The notes below the pieces were generated by a model. That model saw only the letters and a program-made list of their open reading frames with translations. It searched no databases and was not told the origin of the DNA. This document shows, piece by piece, positions 53,765-64,000 of a stretch of DNA of 64,000 bases (its first letter is position 1; each line of letters opens with the position of its first letter). Both the position numbers and the translations under genes were made by a program. Source of the stretch: Prosapia bicincta (Eukaryota; Arthropoda; Insecta; Hemiptera; Cercopidae); NCBI GenBank assembly GCA_036971475.1, contig JBAIZL010000002.1, positions 357,418,082 through 357,482,081 on the forward strand, read 5' to 3'.

Positions 53765-55766
53765 TAAATATGGTGGGAGAATACTAGTCCCACAGGAATT
53801 ATCCATACAAAGGTATGTGTAGCTGGTGAATGGAACCCCTTGTGGGAACATGTTCTGTACTTCGTAAGTTATGACAGACATACACGAAGAGACCAATGTA
53901 ATTATGGTGGGAGAATACTAGTCCCACAGGAATTATCCATACAAAGGTATGTGTAGCTGGTGAATGGAACCCCTTGTGAGAATATGTTCTGTACTCCATA
54001 AATTATGACAGACATACACGAAGAGACCAATGTAATTATGGTGGGAGAATACTAGTCCCACAGGAATTATCCATACAAAGGTATGTGTAGCTGGTGAATG
54101 GAACCCCTTGTGAGGACATGTTCTGTACTTCGTAAGTTATGACAGACATACACGAAGAGACCAATGTAATTATGGTGGGAGAATACTAGACCCACAGGAA
54201 TTATCCATACAAAGGCATGTGTAGTTGGTGATTGCAACCCCTTGTGAGGACATGTTCTGTACTTCGTAACTCATGACAGACATACACGAAGAGACCAATG
54301 TAATTATGGTGGGAGAATACTAGTCTCACAGGAATTACCCATACAAAGGTACGTGTTGCTGGTGAATTTAACCCCTTTTGAGAACATGTTCTGTACCTCG
54401 TAAGTTATGACAGACATACACGAAGAGACCAATGTAATTATGGTGGGAGAATACTAGTCCCCCAGGAATTATGCATACAAAGGTATATGTAGCTGAACCC
54501 CTTGTGAGAGCATGTTCTGTACTTCGTAAGTTATGACAGACATACACGAAGAGACCAATGTAATTATGGTGGGAGAATACTAGTCCCACAGGAATTATCC
54601 ATACAAAGGTATTTGTAGCTGGTGAGAGGAACCCCTTGTGAGAACATGTTCTGTACTCCGTAAGTTATGACAGACATACACGAAGAGACCAATGTAATTA
54701 TGGTTGGAGAATACTAGTTACACAGGAATTATCCATACAAAGGTATGTGTAGCTGGTGAATGGAACCCCTTGTGAGAACATGTTCTGTACTCCATAAATT
54801 ATGACAGACATACACGAAGAGACCAATGTAATTATGGTGGGAGAATACTAGTCCCACAGGAATTATCCATACAAAGGTATGTGTAGCTGGTGAATGGAGC
54901 CCCTTGTGAGGACATGTTCTGTACTTCGTAAGTTATGACAGACATACACGAAGAGACCAATGTAATTATGGTGGGAGAATACTAGACCCACAGGAATTAT
55001 CCATACAAGGCTATGTGTAGTTGGTGAATGCAACCCCTTGTGAGAACATGTTCTGTACCTCGTAAGTTATGACAGACATACACGAAGAGACCAATGTAAT
55101 TATGGTGTGAGAATACTAGTCTCACAGGAATTACCCATACAAAGGTACGTGTAGCTGGTGAATTTAACCCCTTTTGAGAACATGTTCTGTACTCCGTAAG
55201 TTATGACAGACATACACGAAGAGACCAATGTATTTATGGTGGGAGAATACTAGACCCACAGGAATTATCCATACAAATGTATTTGTAGCTGGTGAATGGA
55301 ACCCCTTGTGAGAACATGTTCTGTACTTCGTAAATTATGACAGACATACACGAAGAGACCAATGTAATTATGGTGGGAGAATACTAGACCCACAGGAATT
55401 ATCCATACAAAGGTATGTGTAGCTGGTGAATGGAACCCCTTGTGAGAACATGTTCTGTACCTCGTAAGTTATGACAGACATACACGAAGAGACCAATGTA
55501 ATTATGGTGGGAGAATACTAGTCCCACAGGAATTATCCATACAAAGGTATGTGTAGCTGGTGAATGGAACCCCTTGTGGGAACATGTTCTGTACTTCGTA
55601 AGTTATGACAGACATACACGAAGAAACCAATGTAATTATGGTGGGAGAATACTAGTCCCACAGGAATTATCCATACAAAGGTATGTGTAGCTGGTGAATG
55701 GAACCCCTTGTGAGAACATGTTCTGTACTCCATAAATTATGACAGACATACACGAAGAGACCAATG
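53765..55766. repeat. Higher-order repeat HOR-2002, unit 2
   Basis: Direct tandem copy of the previous unit, nearly identical (one clear change, GTATTTATGG near 55,230). It ends where the sequence reads GAAAACTAG (55,781) instead of starting a third unit. This is the most recent-looking tandem duplication in segment III. Confidence 0.88.
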
Positions 55767-57910
55767 TAATTATGGTGGGAGAAAACTAGTCCCACAGGAA
55801 TTATCCATACAAAGCTATGTGTAGTTGGTGAATGCAACCCCTTGTGAGGACATGTTCTGTACATCGTAACTCATGACAGACATACACGAAGAGACCAATG
55901 TAATTATGGTGGGAGAATACAAGACCCACAGGAATTATCCATACAAAGGTATGTGTAGCTGGTGAATGGAACCCCTTGTGAGAACATGTTCTGTACTTCG
56001 TAAGTTGTGACAGACATACACGAAGAGACCAATGTAATTATGGTGGGAGAATACTAGTCTCACAGGAATTACCCATACAAAGGTACGTGTTGCTGGTGAA
56101 TGGAACCCCTTTTGAGAACATGTTCTGTACCTCGTAAGTTATGACAGACATACACGAAGAGACCAATGTAATTATGGTGGGAGAATACTAGTCCCCCAGG
56201 AATTATGCATACAAAGGTATGTGTAGCTGAACCCCTTGTGAGAACATGTTCTGTACTTCGTAAGTTATGACAGACATACACGATGAGACCAATGTAATTA
56301 TGGTGGGAGAATACTAGTCCCACAGGAATTATCCATACAAAGTATTTGTAGCTGGTGAGAGGAACCCCTTGTGAGAACATGTTCTGTACTCCGTAAGTTA
56401 TGACAGACATACACGAAGAGACCAATGTAATTATGGTTGGAGAATACTAGTTACACAGGAATTATCCATACAAAGGTATGTGTAGCTGGTGAATGGAACC
56501 CCTTGTGAGAACATGTTCTGTACCTCGTAAGTTATGACAGACATACACGAAGAGACCAATGTAATTATGGTGGGAGAATACTAGTCCCACAGGAAATATC
56601 CATACAAAGGTATGTGTAGCTGGTGAATGGAACCCCTTGTGGGAACATGTTCTGTACTTCGTAAGTTATGACAGACATACACGAAGAGACCAATGTAATT
56701 ATGGTGGGAGAATACTAGTCCCACAGGAATTATCCATACAAAGGTATGTGTAGCTGGTGAATGGAACCCCTTGTGAGAACATGTTCTGTACTCCATAAAT
56801 TATGACAGACATACACGAAGAGACCAATGTAATTATGGTGGGTGAATACTAGTCCCACCGGAATTATCCATACAAAGGTATGTGTAGCTGGTGAATGGAA
56901 CCCCTTGTGAGGACATGTTCTGTACTTCGTAAGTTATGACAGACATACACGAAGAGACCAATGTAATTATGGTGGGAGAATACTAGACCCACAGGAATTA
57001 TCCATACAAAGGCATGTGTAGCTGGTGAATGGAACCCCTTGTGAGAACATGTTCTGTAATTCGTAAGTTATGACAGACATACACGAAGAGACCAATGTAA
57101 TTATGGTGGGAGAATACTAGTCCCACAGGAATTATCCATACAAAGGTATGTGTAGCTGGTGACTGGAACCCCTTGTGAGGACATGTTCTGTACTTCGTAA
57201 GTTATGACAGACATACACGAAGAGACCAATGTAATTATGGTGGGAGAATACTAGTCCCACAGGAATTATCCATACAAAGGTATGTGTAGCTGATGAATGG
57301 AACCCCTTGTAAGAACATGTTCTGTACTTCGTAAGTTATGACAGACATATACGAAGAGACCAATGTAATTATGGTGGGAGAATACTAGTCCCACAGGAAT
57401 TAGCCATACAAAGGTATGTGTAGCTGGTGAATGGAACCCCTTGTGAGGACATGTTCTGTACTTCGTAAGTTATGACAGACATACTCGAAGAGACCAATGT
57501 AAATATGGTGGGAGAATACTTGTCCCACAGGAACTATGCATACAAAGGTATGTGTAGCTGGTGAAAGGAACCCCTTGTGAGAACATGTTCTGTACTTCGT
57601 AAGTTATGACAGACATACACGAAGAGACCAATGTAATTATGGTGGGAGAATACTAGTCCCACAGGAATTATCCATACAAAGGTATTTGTAGCTGGTGAAA
57701 GGATTCCCTTGTGAGAACATGTTCTGTACTCCGTAAGTTATGACAGACATACACGAAAGGACCGATGTAATTATGGTTGGAGAATACTAGTCCCACAGGA
57801 ATTATCCATACAAAGGTATGTGTAGCTGGTGAATGGAACCTCTTGTGAGAACATGTTCTGTACTTCGTAAGTTATGACAGACATACACGAAGAGACCAAT
57901 GTAATTATGG

Positions 57911-59191
57911 TGGGAGAATACTAGACCCACAGGAATTATCCATACAAATGTATTTGTAGCTGGTGAATGGAACCCCTTGTGAGAACATGTTCTGTACTTC
58001 GTAAATTATGACAGACATACACGAAGAGACCAATGTAATTATGGTGGGAGAATACTAGACCCACAGGAATTATCCATACAAAGGTATGTGTAGCTGGTGA
58101 ATGGAACCCCTTGTGAGAACATGTTCTGTACCTCGTAAGTTATGACAGACATACACGAAGAGACCAATGTAATTATGGTGGGAGAATACTAGTCCCACAG
58201 GAATTATCCATACAAAGGTATGTGTAGCTGGTGAATGGAACCCCTTGTGGGAACATGTTCTGTACTTCGTAAGTTATGACAGACATACACGAAGAAACCA
58301 ATGTAATTATGGTGGGAGAATACTAGTCCCACAGGAATTATCCATACAAAGGTATGTGTAGCTGGTGAATGGAACCCCTTGTGAGAACATGTTCTGTACT
58401 CCATAAATTATGACAGACATACACGAAGAGACCAATGTAATTATGGTGGGAGAAAACTAGTCCCACAGGAATTATCCATACAAAGCTATGTGTAGTTGGT
58501 GAATGCAACCCCTTGTGAGGACATGTTCTGTACATCGTAACTCATGACAGACATACACGAAGAGACCAATGTAATTATGGTGGGAGAATACTAGACCCAC
58601 AGGAATTATCCATACAAAGGTATGTGTAGCTGGTGAATGGAACCCCTTGTGAGAACATGTTCTGTACTTCGTAAGTTATGACAGACATACACGAAGAGAC
58701 CAATGTAATTATGGTGGGAGAATACTAGTCTCACAGGAATTACCCATACAAAGGTACGTGTTGCTGGTGAATGGAACCCCTTTTGAGAACATGTTCTGTA
58801 CCTCGTAAGTTATGACAGACATACACGAAGAGACCAATGTAATTATGGTGGGAGAATACTAGTCCCCCAGGAATTATGCATACAAAGGTATGTGTAGCTG
58901 AACCCCTTGTGAGAACATGTTCTGTACTTCGTAAGTTATGACAGACATACACGAAGAGACCAATGTAATTATGGTGGGAGAATACTAGTCCCACAGGAAT
59001 TATCCATACAAAGGTATTTGTAGCTGGTGAGAGGAACCCCTTGTGAGAACATGTTCTGTACTCCGTAAGTTATGACAGACATACACGAAGAGACCAATGT
59101 AATTATGGTTGGAGAATACTAGTTACACAGGAATTATCCATACAAAGGTATGTGTAGATGGTGAATGGAACCCCTTGTGAGAACATGTTCT
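57911..59191. repeat. Internal 1.28-kb copy of 55,240-56,520
   Basis: Shared marks are AAATGTATTTG, GAAGAAACC, GAAAACTAG with AAGCTATG, TACATCGTAACTCATG, TACGTGTTGC and the 126-bp monomer (56,226 and 58,897), all 2,671 bp apart. It diverges where this copy reads CTCCATAAATT and the other TACCTCG. Confidence 0.85.
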
Positions 59192-59445
59192 GTACTCCAT
59201 AAATTATGACAGACATACACGAAGAGACCAATGTAATTATGGTGGGAGAATACTAGTCCCACAGGAATTATCCTTACAAAGGTATGTGTAGCTGGTGAAT
59301 GGAACCCCTTGTGAGGACATGTTCTGTACGTCGTAAGTTATGACAGACATACACGAAGAGACCAATGTAATTATGGTGGGAGAATACTAGACCCACAGGA
59401 ATTATCCATACAAAGCTATGTGTAGTTGGTGAATGCAACCCCTTG

Positions 59446-59563
59446 TGAGAACATGTTCTGTACCTCGTAAGTTATGACAGACATACACGAAAAGAGTGAG
59501 AATAAAAGTCTCACAGGAATTACCCATACAAAGGTACGTGTAGCTGGTGAATTTAACCCCTTT
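59446..59563. repeat. Truncated 118-bp monomer (16-bp net deletion)
   Basis: CACGAA runs straight into AAGAGTGAGAATAAAAGTC, removing consensus ~47-65. The hairpin survives as GTGAGA (59,496-59,501) and TCTCAC (59,509-59,514) around a 7-nt loop. The change creates an AATAAA string by chance. Confidence 0.85.
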
Positions 59564-59842
59564 TGAGAACATGTTCTGTACTCCGTAAGTTATGACAGAC
59601 ATACACGAAGAGACCAATGTAATTATGGTGGGAGAATACTAGACCCACAGGAATTATCCATACAAATGTATGTGTAGCTGGTGAATGGAACCCCTTGTGA
59701 GAACATGTTCTGTACTTCGTAAGTTATGACAGACATACACGAAGAGACCAATGTAATTATGGTGGGAGAATACTAGACCCACAGGAATTATCCATACAAA
59801 GGTATGTGTAGCTGGTGAATGGAACCCCTTGTGAGAACATGT

Positions 59843-62800
59843 TCTGTACCTCGTAAGTTATGACAGACATACACGAAGAGACCAATGTAATTATGGTGGG
59901 AGAATACTAGTCCCCCAGGAATTATGCATACAAAGGTATATGTAGCTGAACCCCTTGTGAGAGCATGTTCTGTACTTCGTAAGTTATGACAGACATACAC
60001 GAAGAGACCAATGTAATTATGGTGGGAGAATACTAGTCCCACAGGAATTATCCATACAAAGGTATTTGTAGCTGGTGAGAGGAACCCCTTGTGAGAACAT
60101 GTTCTGTACTCCGTAAGTTATGACAGACATACACGAAGAGACCAATATAATTATGGTTGGAGAATACTAGTTACACAGGAATTATCCATACAAAGGTATG
60201 TGTAGCTGGTGAATGGAACCCCTTGTGAGAACATGTTCTGTACTCCATAAATTATGACAGACATACACGAAGAGACCAATGTAATTATGGTGGGAGAATA
60301 CTAGTCCCACAGGAATTATCCATACAAAGGTATGTGTAGCTGGTGAATGGAGCCCCTTGTGAGGACATGTTCTGTACTTCGTAAGTTATGACAGACATAC
60401 ACGATGAGACCAATGTAATTATGGTGGGAGAATACTAGACCCACAGGAATTATCCATACAAGGCTATGTGTAGTTGGTGAATGCAACCCCTTGTGAGAAC
60501 ATGTTCTGTACCTCGTAAGTTATGACAGACATACACGAAGAGACCAATGTAATTATGGTGTGAGAATACTAGTCTCACAGGAATTACCCATACAAAGGTA
60601 CGTGTAGCTGGTGAATTTAACCCCTTTTGAGAACATGTTCTGTACTCCGTAAGTTATGACAGACATACACGAAGAGACCAATGTAATTATGGTGGGAGAA
60701 TACTAGACCCACAGGAATTATCCATACAAATGTATTTGTAGCTGGTGAATGGAACCCCTTGTGAGAACATGTTCTGTACTTCGTAAATTATGACAGACAT
60801 ACACGAAGAGACCAATGTAATTATGGTGGGAGAATACTAGACCCACAGGAATTATCCATACAAAGGTATGTGTAGCTGGTGAATGGAACCCCTTGTGAGA
60901 ACATGTTCTGTACCTCGTAAGTTATGACAGACATACACGAAGAGACCAATGTAATTATGGTGGGAGAATACTAGTCCCACAGGAATTATCCATACAAAGG
61001 TATGTGTAGCTGGTGAATGGAACCCCTTGTGGGAACATGTTCTGTACTTCGTAAGTTATGACAGACATACACGAAGAAACCAATGTAATTATGGTGGGAG
61101 AATACTAGTCCCACAGGAATTAACCATACAAAGGTATGTGTAGCTGGTGAATGGAACCCCTTGTGAGAACATGTTCTGTACTCCATAAATTATGACAGAC
61201 ATACACGAAGAGACCAATGTAATTATGGTGGGAGAAAACTAGTCCCACAGGAATTATCCATACAAAGCTATGTGTAGTTGGTGAATGCAACCCCTTGTGA
61301 GGACATGTTCTGTACATCGTAACTCATGACAGACATACACGAAGAGACCAATGTAATTATGGTGGGAGAATACTAGACCCACAGGAATTATCCATACAAA
61401 GGTATGTGTAGCTGGTGAATGGAACCCCTTGTGAGAACATGTTCTGTACTTCGTAAGTTGTGACAGACATACACGAAGAGACCAATGTAATTATGGTGGG
61501 AGAATACTAGTCTCACAGGAATTACCCATACAAAGGTACGTGTTGCTGGTGAATGGAACCCCTTTTGAGAACATGTTCTGTACCTCGTAAGTTATGACAG
61601 ACATACACGAAGAGACCAATGTAATTATGGTGGGAGAATACTAGTCCCCCAGGAATTATGCATACAAAGGTATGTGTAGCTGAACCCCTTGTGAGAACAT
61701 GTTCTGTACTTCGTAAGTTATGACAGACATACACGATGAGACCAATGTAATTATGGTGGGAGAATACTAGTCCCACAGGAATTATCCATACAAAGGTATT
61801 TGTAGCTGGTGAGAGGAACCCCTTGTGAGAACATGTTCTGTACTCCGTAAGTTATGACAGACATACACGAAGAGACCAATGTAATTATGGTTGGAGAATA
61901 CTAGTTACACAGGAATTATCCATACAAAGGTATGTGTAGCTGGTGAATGGAACCCCTTGTGAGAACATGTTCTGTACCTCGTAAGTTATGACAGACATAC
62001 ACGAAGAGACCAATGTAATTATGGTGGGAGAATACTAGTCCCACAGGAAATATCCATACAAAGGTATGTGTAGCTGGTGAATTTAACCCCTTGTGGGAAC
62101 ATGTTCTGTACTTCGTAAGTTATGACAGACATACACGAAGAGACCAATGTAATTATGGTGAGAGAATACTAGTCCCACAGGAATTATCCATACAAAGGTA
62201 TGTGTAGCTGGTGAATGGAACCCCTTGTGAGAACATGTTCTGTACTCCATAAATTATGACAGACATACACGAAGAGACCAATGTAATTATGGTGGGTGAA
62301 TACTAGTCCCACCGGAATTATCCATACAAAGGTATGTGTAGCTGGTGAATGGAACCCCTTGTGAGGACATGTTCTGTACTTCGTAAGTTATGACAGACAT
62401 ACACGAAGAGACCAATGTAATTATGGTGGGAGAATACTAGACCCACAGGAATTATCCATACAAAGGCATGTGTAGCTGGTGAATGGAACCCCTTGTGAGA
62501 ACATGTTCTGTAATTCGTAAGTTATGACAGACATACACGAAGAGACCAATGTAATTATGGTGGGAGAATACTAGTCCCACAGGAATTATCCATACAAAGG
62601 TATGTGTAGCTGGTGACTGGAACCCCTTGTGAGGACATGTTCTGTACTTCGTAAGTTATGACAGACATACACGAAGAGACCAATGTAATTATGGTGGGAG
62701 AATACTAGTCCCACAGGAATTATCCATACAAAGGTATGTGTAGCTGATGAATGGAACCCCTTGTAAGAACATGTTCTGTACTTCGTAAGTTATGACAGAC

Positions 62801-64000
62801 ATATACGAAGAGACCAATGTAATTATGGTGGGAGAATACTAGTCCCACAGGAATTAGCCATACAAAGGTATGTGTAGCTGGTGAATGGAACCCCTTGTGA
62901 GGACATGTTCTGTACTTCGTAAGTTATGACAGACATACTCGAAGAGACCAATGTAAATATGGTGGGAGAATACTTGTCCCACAGGAACTATGCATACAAA
63001 GGTATGTGTAGCTGGTGAAAGGAACCCCTTGTGAGAACATGTTCTGTACTTCGTAAGTTATGACAGACATACACGAAGAGACCAATGTAATTATGGTGGG
63101 AGAATACTAGTCCCACAGGAATTATCCATACAAAGGTATTTGTAGCTGGTGAAAGGATTCCCTTGTGAGAACATGTTCTGTACTCCGTAAGTTATGACAG
63201 ACATACACGAAAGGACCGATGTAATTATGGTTGGAGAATACTAGTCCCACAGGAATTATCCATACAAAGGTATGTGTAGCTGGTGAATGGAACCTCTTGT
63301 GAGAACATGTTCTGTACTTCGTAAGTTATGACAGACATACACGAAGAGACCAATGTAATTATGGTGGGAGAATACTAGACCCACAGGAATTATCCATACA
63401 AATGTATTTGTAGCTGGTGAATGGAACCCCTTGTGAGAACATGTTCTGTACTTCGTAAATTATGACAGACATACACGAAGAGACCAATGTAATTATGGTG
63501 GGAGAATACTAGACCCACAGGAATTATCCATACAAAGGTATGTGTAGCTGGTGAATGGAACCCCTTGTGAGAACATGTTCTGTACCTCGTAAGTTATGAC
63601 AGACATACACGAAGAGACCAATGTAATTATGGTGGGAGAATACTAGTCCCACAGGAATTATCCATACAAAGGTATGTGTAGCTGGTGAATGGAACCCCTT
63701 GTGGGAACATGTTCTGTACTTCGTAAGTTATGACAGACATACACGAAGAAACCAATGTAATTATGGTGGGAGAATACTAGTCCCACAGGAATTATCCATA
63801 CAAAGGTATGTGTAGCTGGTGAATGGAACCCCTTGTGAGAACATGTTCTGTACTCCATAAATTATGACAGACATACACGAAGAGACCAATGTAATTATGG
63901 TGGGAGAAAACTAGTCCCACAGGAATTATCCATACAAAGCTATGTGTAGTTGGTGAATGCAACCCCTTGTGAGGACATGTTCTGTACATCGTAACTCATG
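59843..64000. repeat. Higher-order repeat HOR-5453, unit 2 (cut by window end)
   Basis: About 4.16 kb of a second unit, still matching unit 1 at the last base. Differences are few: TACTAGACC near 61,372 against TACAAGACC near 55,919, GAATTAACC near 61,123, GAATTTAACC near 62,081, and GGTGAGAG near 62,158. The missing ~1.3 kb should follow outside the window. Confidence 0.87.

Larger units (their letters stand above)
54390..59842. repeat. Higher-order repeat HOR-5453, unit 1
   Basis: GCTGAA at 54,492/59,945 and 56,226/61,679, ACCCACAGG with AAATGTATTTG at 55,253/60,706, AGGAAATATC at 56,591/62,045 (here 5,454 because a G is missing in CAAAGTATTTG near 56,340), and the last bases of the window (58,547/64,000) set the spacing. 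The unit itself contains a partial internal copy (spacing 2,671 bp: about 55,240-56,520 and 57,911-59,191). Confidence 0.88.
1..64000. repeat. 134-bp tandem satellite DNA array filling the window
   Basis: The same unit of 134 bp, starting TGAGAACATG and ending GGAACCCCTTG, repeats head to tail from the first to the last base, always in the same orientation. Neighbouring monomers usually differ by a few substitutions, and most indels are 1-2 bp, 8 bp or whole monomers. Counting by hand gives 55 G+C per 134 bp in the common form. I saw no unique DNA, transposon, microsatellite or inverted segment anywhere. Such arrays normally form constitutive heterochromatin at centromeres, pericentromeres or subtelomeres; which of these applies here cannot be told from sequence alone. 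Both array edges lie outside the window. I do not recognise the family by name. Confidence 0.97.

Noticed and set aside
59501..59506. AATAAA polyadenylation signal
   Set aside because: Created by the deletion junction in one truncated monomer; no transcript context.
1..64000. CRISPR array (regular repeats)
   Set aside because: There are no spacers: the entire 134-bp period is repeated, and the period is far longer than a CRISPR repeat-spacer unit.
1..64000. RNA polymerase III promoter or tRNA-derived SINE
   Set aside because: TAGCTGGTGAATGG is a weak A-box look-alike, but no B box (GGTTCGANTCC) is present.
1..64000. Transposable element, viral or mitochondrial insertions
   Set aside because: None found by eye on either strand; every stretch keeps the satellite phase.

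Overview
The whole window is one uninterrupted tandem satellite array. The repeat unit (monomer) is 134 bp and about 41% G+C by hand count of the common form. The window opens exactly at a recurring monomer phase (the bases TGAGAACATG), and 64,000/134 gives roughly 478 head-to-tail monomers. I found no inverted block, unique sequence, transposable element, RNA gene, CRISPR array or credible protein gene. Open frames of 60-126 codons, nearly all on the minus strand, are the same satellite read in shifting frames (134 is not a multiple of 3) and are not annotated as genes. This is typical of constitutive heterochromatin (centromeric, pericentromeric or subtelomeric) of a eukaryote with long-read assembly. 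The sequence does not identify the species. CpG is under-represented in the common monomer (2 seen against about 5.5 expected from base counts), which fits a genome with DNA methylation.

Each monomer carries the same small internal structures, in consensus coordinates: a perfect 12-bp palindrome at 3-14 (AGAACATGTTCT, with a PciI site inside); a short ACTT/AAGT dyad at 17-27 around one CpG; a second CpG at 43-44; a GTGGGA/TCCCAC hairpin at 65-85 with a 9-nt loop that contains most of a SpeI site; and a CATAC/GTATG hairpin at 96-109.

The array has strong higher-order structure. Segment I (1 to ~15,850) is mixed monomer families with a 3,751-bp higher-order repeat (28 monomers less 1 bp; units start at 1,609 and 5,360) and many secondary duplications of 3, 4, 7, 9, 13, 15 and 23 monomers. 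Segment II (~15,850-20,440) has 7-monomer blocks (spacings 938 and 3,206) and the first 126-bp monomer. Segment III (~20,440-54,390) is built from a recurring cassette of about nine monomers marked by an 8-bp deletion, in eleven copies, and a second cassette marked by GACGGACAT or a close variant, in eight copies. These are arranged in nested duplications of about 2.9, 4.9, 7.5, 11.3 and 19.6 kb. Segment IV (~54,390-64,000) is a 5,453-bp higher-order repeat, one full unit plus about 4.16 kb of a second that runs off the window.

There are no genes to act together. The interest lies in how the array evolved (unequal exchange in whole-monomer steps, plus copying over ~20 kb) and in the conserved dyads, one of which matches the p53-family half-site consensus.
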